A stretch of 64,000 bases of DNA from Desertivirga brevis (GCF_017355835.1 NZ_JAFEWF010000008.1:310001-374000); one strand, 5' to 3'. Counted from the first letter of the stretch, positions 16,257 through 25,982 are shown. Made by a program: numbers and translations. Notes: generated by a model not told the origin, from the letters alone.

Positions 16257-17642
16257 CTATGTATAGCCAAGAATCTTCAAAACCTGTTTACTATTTTGTT
16301 CTTCACCAAAAACGTCAAAGTTGAAAGTTTCGTCCCTGTTCCTTCTAATTATCACGTGCTTAGGAGAAGGTAAGAGACAATGATGAATACCGCCATAACC
16401 GCTTAAAACCTCCTGGTATGCCCCTGTATGGAAGAAACCAAGGTATTGTACCTTACGCGTTTTCGGCATAAACACACTATTCATGTGCGCCTCCTGGTTG
16501 TAGTAATCCTGGCCGTCGCAAGTTATTCCACCAAGGTTAACTCGTTCATATTCCGAATCCCAGTTATTGATAGGCAATAGGATGTATTTCTGGTTCAAGG
16601 CCCAAACATCTGGCAGGTTTGTGATAAATGAACCATCCAGCATTAGCCATTTCTCACGGTCGTTTTGTTGCTTACGTCCTAATACTTTGTAAAGGATACC
16701 TGAAGCTTCCGCAACTGTGTACTTGCCGAATTCAGTAATGATATCTGGTTCCTCTACATCATGTTCCGCGCAAATCTCTTTAATCCGTTTCACAATCTCA
16801 TTAACCATGTATTCATAATCAAAATCGAACACAAGGGAGTCTTTAAATGGCATACCGCCCCCGATATCCAACGTTGTAAGTTCTGGATTAACCTTCTTAA
16901 ACTTACAATAAAGGGTAACGTACTTCTCTAATTCATTCCAGTAATACGGAGTGTCTGATATACCTGAATTAATAAAGAAGTGAAGCAGTTTAACCTGGAA
17001 GTTTGGATTGTGAGCTATCTTATTGTTGTAAAACTCGATGACATCCTCCATCCTGATCCCTAACCTCGAGGTGTAGAATTGGGAATCAGGCTGCTCTTCT
17101 GATGCGATCCGGATACCAAGATTACAAGGAAGGTCCAACTCATCATCATAGATATTGAATTCTTCCTTATTGTCCAGAACCGGAATGATATTCTTGAACC
17201 CATCATGGAACATATCTATGATGTACTGTTTGTACTGATACGTTTTAAACCCATTACAGATCACGGTAATGTCTTTGCTAACTATGCCTTTCTTTTCTAA
17301 AGTGTCAATTACAGGCATATCGAAGGCTGAAGAAGTTTCCAAATGAACATCATTTTTCAATGCTTCTTCTATGATATGTCTGAAGTGGGAACTTTTTGTA
17401 CAATAGGTGTACATATAGGTGCCACGGTAATTATTGTTTACGATGGCTTTTTGAAACAACAGCTTAGCCTGTTGAATCTTCTTCGAAATAAGAGGAATAT
17501 AAGTGAAGCGTAGGGGAGTACCGTACGTCTCAATCATCTCCATCAAATTCAAATCATGGAAGTATAATTCATCATCTATAACTTCAAAACCTTCCTGAGG
17601 GAAACCGACACTAAGGTCAAGGAACTCTTGGTAACTCTGCAT
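16257..17642 (-). CDS. speA: Arginine decarboxylase (fold type III, short form)
   Basis: A 461-residue PLP enzyme of the alanine racemase-like barrel class, of the short arginine decarboxylase type common in Bacteroidota. It makes agmatine, a route to polyamines. The PLP-binding Lys83 lies in TYMYTYCTKSSH; the phosphate-binding glycine motif is LDIGGGMPF; a later TEFGKYTVAEASG and the C-terminal FFHTGAYQEVLSG, which contributes the second active-site half, are clear. It lacks the long insertion of the E. coli SpeA form. The 5' region carries a distinctive inverted repeat (17673-17693). The symbol is by function; specificity for arginine rather than another basic amino acid is inferred from family. 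Confidence 0.85.
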   Translation of the reverse strand: MQSYQEFLDLSVGFPQEGFEVIDDELYFHDLNLMEMIETYGTPLRFTYIPLISKKIQQAKLLFQKAIVNNNYRGTYMYTYCTKSSHFRHIIEEALKNDVHLETSSAFDMPVIDTLEKKGIVSKDITVICNGFKTYQYKQYIIDMFHDGFKNIIPVLDNKEEFNIYDDELDLPCNLGIRIASEEQPDSQFYTSRLGIRMEDVIEFYNNKIAHNPNFQVKLLHFFINSGISDTPYYWNELEKYVTLYCKFKKVNPELTTLDIGGGMPFKDSLVFDFDYEYMVNEIVKRIKEICAEHDVEEPDIITEFGKYTVAEASGILYKVLGRKQQNDREKWLMLDGSFITNLPDVWALNQKYILLPINNWDSEYERVNLGGITCDGQDYYNQEAHMNSVFMPKTRKVQYLGFFHTGAYQEVLSGYGGIHHCLLPSPKHVIIRRNRDETFNFDVFGEEQNSKQVLKILGYT

Positions 17643-17661
17643 GTGTTAAATCTACAATATT

Positions 17662-17703
17662 GCTGCAATGCGTTATACGATAATCTCGTATAAAGGCTGC
17701 AAT
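17662..17703. promoter_or_regulatory. Inverted repeat with flanking direct repeats upstream of speA
   Basis: TTATACGA (17673-17680) and TCGTATAA (17686-17693) form a perfect 8-bp inverted repeat with a 5-base spacer, and GCTGCAAT occurs on both sides (17662-17669 and 17696-17703). It lies 20-60 bases upstream of the speA start codon. This could be a regulator site or a 5'-UTR structure. Confidence 0.4.
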
Positions 17704-17870
17704 TAAAACCTGCGAAAATAATAAAAATTGCCTTGTAATCTTAAAAATTACAAACCTTTTAAAAAAGGTATTAACAGTGTTTACAATATGGAAACTAAAA
17801 GTGTTCAGATTGCTTAGCAACTGCATAAAATACCTTTCAATGCATTCTAGGAACAAGGAAAATAGGAATA

Positions 17871-17910
17871 AAAAAAAGCGGCGCTACAAGGAGTATGCGC
17901 CGCTTTTTTT
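17871..17910 (-). terminator. Strong bidirectional-looking terminator
   Basis: AAAAAAAGCGGCGC (17871-17884) and GCGCCGCTTTTTTT (17897-17910) are perfectly complementary. It closes the minus-strand 1070-residue protein gene whose stop is at 17927. Confidence 0.9.
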
Positions 17911-17926
17911 ATTATCTCTAGTTCTG

Positions 17927-20900
17927 TTACCATCCCGGAGCGAATGCAAGTCCAAACACCGGCCCTTTGGTATCCTTACGTTGGAAGGGATATGCCAAGT
18001 ATGGCTCTAGCACAAAGTAGCCGAATACATTCACCCTTAAAGAAACCCCCGCACTCATAGCTGGAATTCTTTCGTAAATTGTTGTTCCGGAGTTAATAGG
18101 TGATGGTTGTCCAGGAATAGGATTACCAATGATAGTACCTCCACCTCCAACTTGATTTGATTCCTTGGTTCCGATAGCCCTTGGGGTGCTCCTGAATGCC
18201 ACTTTTGAATCCCTGTCGTACGCCAGGCCGATGTCGAAGAAGAAATTCAGATCGGAGAATAAAAACCTCGACTCTATGGCGGTTAGCTTTTTAGGGCCTG
18301 TAAATGGTATACGAGCTTCCAGATTACCTACAGCGATCTTTGATCCTACTAATTGATCTAACGTAAAGGCACTTCCACTACTTGATTCATTATTATAGAA
18401 TGAGTTGGCCTCATAACCTCTAATTAAGTAAGGGTAGCCTATAAAAAGAGGATATAACCTGTCCTCATCCCTTCCCATCCTTGAATAACTGTATGCCCGT
18501 CCTGCAAAAGTTACTTTTTTCGTACGAATGTACTTTCTGAAATCAGCAGTTACAGAAGTTAATTTGTAATCGCCGAACATTGCATCTGCACCGAGGCGGT
18601 ATCTGAATCCACTTAGTGGAGAGGTAATTCCGAACAAAGCATTATCGCCTACAAATGCAGCGTTCAATTGGTAGATCGAGAATGATTTGAAGTCGATGCC
18701 GTAGTAATTCTTTGCTTCATCTTTAGGCAATTTTGCCCGGTCTGACCGGTATGCCCGACCAATCGACCCAGTAGCTGTATCCGCATCGTAATAGGTGGCA
18801 TATCTGTCAATTCTATAGCTATAACGAGCTACTCCAGTTCCGGCCTCAAATCTAAAAGTTCTGGAAAATGGATAGAAAGCAAAGACCTGAACCTGATCTT
18901 CAAAAGTCCTAAGGATGTCGTAACCATAAATAAATGAACCGTTAACATCCGGATTTGGGTTTCCTGCTGTTATGTACCCGACATTAAACCCTGAAAGGTA
19001 CGGAATGTGCGAAACGGCTGTACCCCAGTTGATACGGCTTTTTTGATTAATATAGGCTACCTGGCCGCCAGCGTCGTAGATCTCACCATTGACGGAAGCC
19101 AGAGCGTAAATTTGATTCCTTCCCAAGATGTCGCTGAATACACCTTGTACTCCACTTGACATACCTGTACCGAACCGGCCTACCGATGCTCCAACTCCAT
19201 TACTTGCGAGATAGTCGAGCTTAAATTGAGGTCTGTATTTAGTAGGATTGAGATTGTTAGGATCAATGGTTTCAAACCGCTCAAAATTCTCCAAATTAGC
19301 GTTGATGATATCAACACCTGAAGATCTTGTTGGAGGTAGAATTGCAGCATCGAAATTAAGTTCCTGTGGATTTACTACAACAGGTTTAAAGTCAGTTGCT
19401 TTCGCATTATAGATAGTATATTTCTGATACCTATAATAAGAATAAACAATGTCGTCGTTTAAAGAAACACTTAAAGCCGGTGAATATTCGGTAATACCGC
19501 TGATACCAGTGAAATAGTTGGTTAGCTGTTCTACCTGTCCGCCATTGATAGTATATCTATACATGTTTCTAAAGCCGTCCCTGTTTGAGAGGAAGTAGAT
19601 CTGCTGACTGTTACCGGAGAATTGCGGATTTAAATTATTTGCACCAGCGAATACGTTGATGTTTGTAATTGCCTTAGTTGCAAGATCAATCAAGGCAAGG
19701 CTATAAGTAATATCTACTGATTTTGTAGCATTTTCAAAAGTAGTTCTGTCTGTAGAGAAAACTATTGTTTTACCATCAGGGGAAAATGCAGGTTGATAAT
19801 CTGAGTATTTATCATTTGTTAATTGATTAAGCTGCTTAGTAGTCAGGTTAAAGACATAAATATCGCTTTGTCCGTCTTTTAGTCCGGTAAAAGCAATGCT
19901 GGATCCATCGGGAGACCAGCTTAAATTACTAAACTCGCCTACCTCTCCCATAGCATTTTCAGAAATAGTTTTACCTGATTTTACATCAATGACGAAGAGT
20001 TTGTTCCTACCCGAGCTAAATGCACTAAAGGCGAATCGCCTGCTATCGGGCGACCATGCGCCCGCGGATTCTATAAAACTAAATTCATCAATATGTGAAT
20101 TATTGGCCCTGCTCGTGAGCCGTCGTATTATTTTCCCCGTTTGTGCATCCGCCAGATAAAGATCTATACTGAGAAGTTCTTTTTCAGAAAGGAAAGCAAT
20201 GTATTTACCGTCGGGCGATATAGCAGGAGCAACGTTCATATCGCCAGCATTCTTATTGTTTATGATATTCCTGCCTACTGGTACCTGAGCAGTATCTTTC
20301 AACATCGGCTTATATTGGTTTTCAATAGCTGTTCTCCACAAACTGGATAAAGTTCTCTCGTCATAACCAAAAGTCCTTCTAATAGCCATTTCATATCCAA
20401 ACCTTGCTGTAGCTTTAAATAGGGGCACAATAACTGTATCGCCATAAGTGGATCCTATATATGTCCAGAACGCCTGACCGTATCGGTATGGAAAATAGCG
20501 GCTATTTGTGGTCAGGTCACGAAGGGTTGGAATATCTCTATTTAAGTAGGCATCACGCATCCACATACCTGTAAAAGCATCAACTTTTCCAACCGATAGG
20601 TACTCGGCCATTCCTTCAACCATCCACAAAGGGAGGTTACCGATGTTTTCAAGATTAGTAGAGTCGTTTTCTATAAGCGTATGATATTGAAATGCGTGAA
20701 CAAGCTCGTGTCCTAATACGTGTCTGGTTTGATGGTTTAGCATTTGGATCGGCATAACCACCCGGTTTTTCATTCCTTCCGTCACACCCCCTGTTCCAAC
20801 ACTTGCACCACCCTGAAGTACTGTTGTTGATTGGAAATCCGGGTGGTTCTCATACAGGATCACGGGATTTCTTTTAGCAAAAGTATCCCTGAATACCTGT

Positions 20901-21139
20901 TGATGAAGATCATACCACACCTCGCTTTCCTGCATAAAGCGATTTACCAGGCTATCATTACGCAGGTAATGGTATAGCTCGAAGTGTGGCGATTGCTTTA
21001 CTTTAAACTTCAGGTTTTTATACCTGACCAAGTTTTGCCCGAAATACTGAGCACTTGCAGTGCCCGAGATTAAAATAAATAATGACAGGAAGATTGATTT
21101 AACTAACCAGCTTTTATAGCGAGAGGATGCTTTCTTCAT
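17927..21139 (-). CDS. Secreted metalloprotease / TolB-like propeller / outer-membrane barrel fusion
   Basis: A 1070-residue protein with four parts. A signal peptide (to ~30, ending ASA) is followed by a gluzincin peptidase-like domain with HELVH (His144, Glu145, His148) and a downstream WMVEGMAEYL that supplies the third ligand (Glu175 or Glu179). Residues ~290-560 hold PD40/TolB-like repeats: ISPDGKYIAFLS, WSPDSRRFAFS, WSPDGSSIAFTG, FSPDGKTIVFS. The last ~420 residues look like a beta-barrel with C-terminal Omp85/D15-like motifs (YLIRGYEANSF, VGNLEARIPF). A peptidase, propeller and barrel in one chain suggest surface-anchored proteolysis or assembly. Its own terminator lies downstream. Domain order is directly visible; activity is inferred. 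Confidence 0.8.
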   Translation of the reverse strand: MKKASSRYKSWLVKSIFLSLFILISGTASAQYFGQNLVRYKNLKFKVKQSPHFELYHYLRNDSLVNRFMQESEVWYDLHQQVFRDTFAKRNPVILYENHPDFQSTTVLQGGASVGTGGVTEGMKNRVVMPIQMLNHQTRHVLGHELVHAFQYHTLIENDSTNLENIGNLPLWMVEGMAEYLSVGKVDAFTGMWMRDAYLNRDIPTLRDLTTNSRYFPYRYGQAFWTYIGSTYGDTVIVPLFKATARFGYEMAIRRTFGYDERTLSSLWRTAIENQYKPMLKDTAQVPVGRNIINNKNAGDMNVAPAISPDGKYIAFLSEKELLSIDLYLADAQTGKIIRRLTSRANNSHIDEFSFIESAGAWSPDSRRFAFSAFSSGRNKLFVIDVKSGKTISENAMGEVGEFSNLSWSPDGSSIAFTGLKDGQSDIYVFNLTTKQLNQLTNDKYSDYQPAFSPDGKTIVFSTDRTTFENATKSVDITYSLALIDLATKAITNINVFAGANNLNPQFSGNSQQIYFLSNRDGFRNMYRYTINGGQVEQLTNYFTGISGITEYSPALSVSLNDDIVYSYYRYQKYTIYNAKATDFKPVVVNPQELNFDAAILPPTRSSGVDIINANLENFERFETIDPNNLNPTKYRPQFKLDYLASNGVGASVGRFGTGMSSGVQGVFSDILGRNQIYALASVNGEIYDAGGQVAYINQKSRINWGTAVSHIPYLSGFNVGYITAGNPNPDVNGSFIYGYDILRTFEDQVQVFAFYPFSRTFRFEAGTGVARYSYRIDRYATYYDADTATGSIGRAYRSDRAKLPKDEAKNYYGIDFKSFSIYQLNAAFVGDNALFGITSPLSGFRYRLGADAMFGDYKLTSVTADFRKYIRTKKVTFAGRAYSYSRMGRDEDRLYPLFIGYPYLIRGYEANSFYNNESSSGSAFTLDQLVGSKIAVGNLEARIPFTGPKKLTAIESRFLFSDLNFFFDIGLAYDRDSKVAFRSTPRAIGTKESNQVGGGGTIIGNPIPGQPSPINSGTTIYERIPAMSAGVSLRVNVFGYFVLEPYLAYPFQRKDTKGPVFGLAFAPGW

Positions 21140-21210
21140 TTTAGTTTCTAATTAAACAACTAGGGGCTTATGCAATTTTATCATACGATTATGAATAATA
21201 CAGGAAAATT

Positions 21211-23670
21211 TTAATTGTTTGCCTCGTCTTCTCTTTTTTGTCGCCTCTGTTCCCTTCTAATTTCTCTTCTGCTTTTTGCCTCATCCTCAGTGCCTTGATT
21301 GCTTTGCAGGTTGTCGGCAGGGGCTTGTTGATCCGGTGTCGGACTAGTTGCAGGTTGCTGTTGATTTTGCTCTTGCTGATTGTCTTCTGTTACCGGAACT
21401 GCGGTGGTATCTACCATTAAAGAGTCTGTTAGAAGCGTATCAACTGCTGTTGTGTCAACGTAAGTGTCCGGAGTTGTACAATTATACTCTCTCGTGATCT
21501 CTACAGTTGGTTTCGGGAAAGGCCCGTAACTGTAGCCACTTGAAGGGTCGCGGTAAACTTTCTCCATAAACTTCCCAAAGATCGGAAGTGCGGTATGTGC
21601 TCCCTCACCACTTCCTGATGATCTAAAATGCACACTTCGTTCATCGCAGCCCACCCAAACTCCAGTTACAAGATCTTTGGTAATACCCATATACCAGCCA
21701 TCTACGAAGTCGGAAGAGGTTCCGGTTTTACCACCTATTTGATTTCCTTTTTTCCATAGATCCCATTCCCAAAGAGAGCGGGATGTGCCGCCTGGCTCTT
21801 CCATACCACCACGGAACATATATAGCATTAGCCAGGAGATTTCTTCCGTAAGAACCTGTTCCTGTTCTGCCTTAAACTCTTCGATAACATTACCATCGTG
21901 ATCCGTTATCTTATGCACCAGGATCGGTTCTGTTTTCTTTCCATGATTTAAAAATGTTCCATAAGCCCTAACCATCTCAAATACTGAAACATCATTAGAA
22001 CCAAGGCTCACAGAAGGTACTGATTTCAATTCGCTCTCGATCCCGCACTTATGAGCATACTTTACCACGTTGTCCCAACCCACCTGCTCAGTGATCTGCG
22101 CCGTAATAGAATTTACAGATTTACCCATGGCGTGCCTTAACGTCATTTGTTGTCCCGAAAAGTAGTATTCAGAATTCTTCGGCTCCCAGAACTTATGCTG
22201 ATTGTTCTCATCATAAGCAATTTTAACAGGCTTGTCTACAAACCTGTCGCAGGGGCTCATACCACTTTCAAGTGCAGCCAGATAGGCGAAAGGTTTGAAA
22301 GTAGATCCTGCCTGACGTTTCGATTGATCAACGTGATCAAATTTAAAGTGGTCGAAATCAATTCCACCTACCCAAACCTTGATATGGCCTGAAAAAGGGT
22401 CCATGGTCATCATGCCCGTATTCAGGATCTTTGAATAGTATTTGATAGAGTCGAGGGTTGAAAAAGTAACTTCCTGGTCACCTTTCCAACTGAAAACCTT
22501 CATTTTCTTTGGTCTGTTCAAATAGTAGTCAATCGAGTCGGGAGAATTGCTGTATTTAGTTTTCAGATAGGAGTAATAGGGAAGGCGTTGAGCCGCTTTC
22601 ATCGGAAAATCTTCAATCTCTTTCCCATCAGAATCTCTCCAGGGATTTTGGTTCCCCCAGGCATTATTCAGCCTGGTTTGCAAAATTTTCATCTGATCTT
22701 CTACAGCTTCCTCCGCGTATTTCTGTAGTTTAGAATCGATGGTTGTGTATATTTTTAATCCTGATTCGTAAAGGTCGTAACCTTTGTCATCACACCACTT
22801 TTCCAAATAGCGAGCTACCGCTGTACGCAGGTAAGAATCCCCACGGGTGTCATCTTCCACTTTACCCAGAGTCAGGTTCAATCCCCGGTTGCTGTATTTT
22901 TTATACTCATCCTCAGTCAGGTAACCATATTTCTCCATCTGAGATAATACAATATTCCTTCTTTCAAGTGCTCTCTCAGGGTGATATTCAGGGTTATAAG
23001 TAGTGCTGGCTTTCAACATACCAACGAGTAGGGCAGACTGCTCGACACTAAGCTTATCAGTATCTTTATTAAAATACTTCTTAGCAGCAGTTTTCAGACC
23101 AAAGGTATTACTACCAAAAGGAACGGTGTTGAAATACATCGTCAGGATCTCTTCCTTGGTATAATGCCCTTCCAATTTAAAAGCAGTTATCCATTCCTTT
23201 AACTTAAAAACAATAGTTCTTACTACCGGGATCTTTTTAACGAATCCCTGCTGTTTGTTATTCCGGGTGCGATAAAGGTTTTTGGCAAGTTGTTGGGTAA
23301 TTGTACTTGCGCCTCGTTTATCCCCTGACGCGGTTGAAACTATACTTGAAAATAGCGAACGGATGTCAATACCCGAATGGTTGAAGAAACGTACGTCCTC
23401 AGTAGCAACAAGCGCGTTAATAGTTTGCTGAGTAAGCTGGTTAAACTCAATAGGAGTCCTGTTTTCCTTATAGTACCTGCCAATTAGTTTTTTGTCAGCA
23501 GTGTATACCTCAGATGCAATACGCATGTTAGGCGTCTTTATATCATGAAGGGTAGGTGAATAGCCAAAAAGCCATAAGAAATTTAGTTCTATAGCACAGA
23601 ATGACAATATGATAAAGTATACAAGAACTAGAAGGTACCTCAGGGGTTTGTTACGAATTTCTCTGAACAT
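21211..23670 (-). CDS. Class A penicillin-binding protein (PBP1A)
   Basis: An 819-residue bifunctional peptidoglycan synthase. After one N-terminal membrane anchor (~10-30), the glycosyltransferase (GT51) domain shows ATEDVRFFNHSGID and RGASTITQQLAKNLY. The transpeptidase domain shows AGSTFKPFAYLAAL (active-site SxxK), KSVNS (SxN) and GGKTGTSSDFVDGWYMG (KTG). The C-terminus has an ~85-residue Q/P/D-rich low-complexity extension ending in a charged ERR-Q tail. It builds glycan strands and crosslinks them in the periplasm. It is transcribed alone, with the omega-amidase and aminotransferase genes upstream on the same strand. Confidence 0.95.
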   Translation of the reverse strand: MFREIRNKPLRYLLVLVYFIILSFCAIELNFLWLFGYSPTLHDIKTPNMRIASEVYTADKKLIGRYYKENRTPIEFNQLTQQTINALVATEDVRFFNHSGIDIRSLFSSIVSTASGDKRGASTITQQLAKNLYRTRNNKQQGFVKKIPVVRTIVFKLKEWITAFKLEGHYTKEEILTMYFNTVPFGSNTFGLKTAAKKYFNKDTDKLSVEQSALLVGMLKASTTYNPEYHPERALERRNIVLSQMEKYGYLTEDEYKKYSNRGLNLTLGKVEDDTRGDSYLRTAVARYLEKWCDDKGYDLYESGLKIYTTIDSKLQKYAEEAVEDQMKILQTRLNNAWGNQNPWRDSDGKEIEDFPMKAAQRLPYYSYLKTKYSNSPDSIDYYLNRPKKMKVFSWKGDQEVTFSTLDSIKYYSKILNTGMMTMDPFSGHIKVWVGGIDFDHFKFDHVDQSKRQAGSTFKPFAYLAALESGMSPCDRFVDKPVKIAYDENNQHKFWEPKNSEYYFSGQQMTLRHAMGKSVNSITAQITEQVGWDNVVKYAHKCGIESELKSVPSVSLGSNDVSVFEMVRAYGTFLNHGKKTEPILVHKITDHDGNVIEEFKAEQEQVLTEEISWLMLYMFRGGMEEPGGTSRSLWEWDLWKKGNQIGGKTGTSSDFVDGWYMGITKDLVTGVWVGCDERSVHFRSSGSGEGAHTALPIFGKFMEKVYRDPSSGYSYGPFPKPTVEITREYNCTTPDTYVDTTAVDTLLTDSLMVDTTAVPVTEDNQQEQNQQQPATSPTPDQQAPADNLQSNQGTEDEAKSRREIRREQRRQKREDEANN

Positions 23671-23761
23671 AAAACTTACTTAATGCACATATGCACTTCC
23701 CGAATAATCAGTAATATTAAATCTGGCAAGTGGAATAAGCCTGTTTTTTAACGTTTTTTAA

Positions 23762-24538
23762 CTAAAATAAATCAAACTTGTCTGCATCCTTTAAAAACGG
23801 GAACGCTCTTCTTGTTTTTATCAACTCGTCTTTGGAGATAGAAAATGTGTACAAATCTTCGTCATTAGGTTTATAGTATACCGTTTTGCCGTTTGGATCA
23901 ATACACATTGAATCACCTGAATGGTAGATTTCATTTCCATCATGCCCCACTCTGTTAACTCCTACAACATATGCCTGGTTTTCAACGGCACGTGCCGGGA
24001 TCAGGGTGCGCCAATGTAAAGAACGTTTCTCCGGCCAGTTTGCAACAATCAACAACAGATCGTAATCAATATTGTTGTTCCTCAACCAAACAGGAAAGCG
24101 CAAATCGTAACAAATAACCGGACAAATTTTCCAATCGTTCAATTCAACGATTAATTTGTCCTTGCCAGAGCGGTAAACAGAATCTTCTTTGCCTAAACCA
24201 AAAAGATGTCGTTTATCATACTTTTCGTACGTTCCGTCAGGGCGCATCCATATCAGGCGGTTGTAATACTGATCATTTTCCCGGATAATAAGACTTCCAG
24301 TAACTACAGCTTCAAACTTCTTTGCCTGAACCTTCATCCACTCCATGGTTTTACCTCCCATTTCTTCAGCAAGACCTGGGGCATTCATAGTAAAACCTGT
24401 ACTAAACATTTCAGGAAGTATAATGAGATCGGTCTTCTCTCTGATTGAAGATAGTTTCAGACCCAAATTCTGGAGATTTTTATCAATGTTTTCCCAGAAG
24501 ATGTAAGCCTGGAAGGTGGTGATCTTTAAAACACTCAT
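23762..24538 (-). CDS. Nitrilase-superfamily omega-amidase
   Basis: A 258-residue carbon-nitrogen hydrolase. The Glu-Lys-Cys triad is visible: LPEMFSTGF (Glu), KYDKRHLF (Lys) and VICYDLRFP (Cys). This sequence type matches YafV-like omega-amidases that hydrolyse alpha-keto acid amides such as alpha-ketoglutaramate, rather than true nitrilases. Its stop-side neighbour on the same strand is a methionine-type aminotransferase at 24562-25707, only 23 bases away, which is the classic partner that produces such keto-amides from glutamine. The pair therefore probably works together in transamination with glutamine as donor, including methionine salvage. Confidence 0.88.
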   Translation of the reverse strand: MSVLKITTFQAYIFWENIDKNLQNLGLKLSSIREKTDLIILPEMFSTGFTMNAPGLAEEMGGKTMEWMKVQAKKFEAVVTGSLIIRENDQYYNRLIWMRPDGTYEKYDKRHLFGLGKEDSVYRSGKDKLIVELNDWKICPVICYDLRFPVWLRNNNIDYDLLLIVANWPEKRSLHWRTLIPARAVENQAYVVGVNRVGHDGNEIYHSGDSMCIDPNGKTVYYKPNDEDLYTFSISKDELIKTRRAFPFLKDADKFDLF

Positions 24539-24561
24539 TGATTAGCTAAATTTATACTAAT

Positions 24562-25707
24562 TTAAACTTTAGTTAATAGATTGACGGCCTTTTCTAAAGT
24601 TTCTTCTTTTTTTGCGAAACAAAAGCGAATAACGCCATAGTCGGTGCCTTTATTATAAAATGCCGAATTGGGAATTGCTGCTACACCAAACTCTGAGGTT
24701 AGTCTTTTAACAAATTCCGTATCTTTTTCCTCTGTTATATGTCTTATTTCCGCATTTTGAAAGTAAGAACCGTAGCAAGGTAGAAGCTTAAAACGGGTTT
24801 CACTCATCATTGACCTGAAATAGTCCCTTTTCGTTTGGAAAAAATTGCATAATTCTTTGTAATACCCCTTGTCTGATAAAAAGTCCGCAATAGCATACTG
24901 CATGGGAGTATTAACGCTGAAAACTAGAAACTGATGTACTTTCTTAAATTCATTCATCAATTCTTCCGGAGCCAGGCAGTATCCGATCTTCCAACCCGTT
25001 GTATGGAACAGCTTTCCAAATGAGGATGTAATAAAACTGCGTTCACTCAATTCAGGGAAACGAGCCATGCTTAAATGCTCCTTTCCATCATAGATAAGGT
25101 GCTCGTAGACTTCATCACTAAGTATGAGTATGTCTGTACCCCTGGTAATAGCTATGAGTTGCTTGATGTCTTCGTCGTCCAATATTACACCTGTAGGGTT
25201 CTGGGGAGAATTCAGGATAATCATTTTTGTTCGGGAAGAGATAAGTTTCCTTACCATCTGCCAATCTATTTTATAATCGGGCGGACATAGTTCAAAAGGC
25301 TTAACCAATCCCCCGAAAAGTTTTACGGTAGGAGCATAAGAATCATAGGCAGGTTCAAATACAATCACTTCGTCGCCAGGCTGAACGGTAGCGGCAATAG
25401 CCGTAAAAATAGCCTGAGTTCCTCCAGCAGTAATGGTTATTTCAGTTTCCGGGTTGTAAAATGAGCCATACAGGTCCTGAACCTTTTCCGAGATGCGCTC
25501 CCTTAGTAAGGGAACCCCCGCCATTGGAGCGTACTGGTTCTTACCCTGCTCCATGTATTTGTTTACCAATGTGGTTAATTCCGCAGGAGCATCATAATCA
25601 GGGAAACCCTGGGAAAGGTTAATTGCATTATGGTCTGCGGCCAGCTTAGACATTACGCTGAATATCGTAGTTGCTGTTTTAGGTAGCTTTGACTTAAAAT
25701 GAATCAT
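24562..25707 (-). CDS. PLP-dependent aminotransferase, methionine/glutamine transaminase type
   Basis: A 381-residue fold-type I aminotransferase of the YbdL/kynurenine aminotransferase group. Seen motifs: NLSQGFPDYDAP near the N-terminus, ITAGGTQAIF, LNSPQNPTGVI, ILSDEVYEHL, and SFGKLFHTTGWKIGYC with the PLP Lys, plus RFCFAKKEETL at the end. YbdL-type enzymes prefer methionine and aromatic amino acids and can transaminate 4-methylthio-2-oxobutyrate with glutamine. It begins the aminotransferase-amidase pair on the minus strand, its promoter lying in or near the tandem-repeat region 25740-25945. Confidence 0.88.
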   Translation of the reverse strand: MIHFKSKLPKTATTIFSVMSKLAADHNAINLSQGFPDYDAPAELTTLVNKYMEQGKNQYAPMAGVPLLRERISEKVQDLYGSFYNPETEITITAGGTQAIFTAIAATVQPGDEVIVFEPAYDSYAPTVKLFGGLVKPFELCPPDYKIDWQMVRKLISSRTKMIILNSPQNPTGVILDDEDIKQLIAITRGTDILILSDEVYEHLIYDGKEHLSMARFPELSERSFITSSFGKLFHTTGWKIGYCLAPEELMNEFKKVHQFLVFSVNTPMQYAIADFLSDKGYYKELCNFFQTKRDYFRSMMSETRFKLLPCYGSYFQNAEIRHITEEKDTEFVKRLTSEFGVAAIPNSAFYNKGTDYGVIRFCFAKKEETLEKAVNLLTKV

Positions 25708-25740
25708 CGCGGCTAAATTATAAATAAACTTTGGTTGGAG

Positions 25741-25945
25741 GAGAGGGGAATGGGGAATGATAGGATGAGTGAAGGATAGAATTAGGGAAGGATAGAGTGA
25801 GGGAATGATAGAATGAAGGAATGATAGAGTGGGTGAAGGATAGAATGAGTAGGATAGAATGATTGAATGATAGAATGAGTGAATGATAGAATGAGTGAAT
25901 GATAGAATGAGGGAATGATAGAATAATGTAAGGATTGATTGGAGG
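25741..25945. repeat. Imperfect tandem array, 16-bp unit (GAATGATAGAATGAGT type)
   Basis: The intergenic space between the divergent aminotransferase and ABC transporter genes is filled by A/G-rich repeats. The clearest run is four adjacent 16-bp units at 25865-25880, 25881-25896, 25897-25912 and 25913-25928; more degenerate copies with GGATAGA or GAAGGATAGA variants extend from ~25741. The plus strand is almost free of C. It is not a CRISPR array (no constant repeat with unique spacers). Confidence 0.85.
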
Positions 25946-25982
25946 ATAGTGATCTGAGAATGTATTTTAATAAATTAGCAAC

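Noticed and set aside
17777..18010. Plus-strand ORF near 17.8 kb
   Set aside because: It reads through the strong terminator at 17871-17910 and into the antisense of the 1070-residue protein gene.
25741..25945. CRISPR array
   Set aside because: There are no unique spacers between constant repeats and no cas gene in the window; units are adjacent and degenerate.
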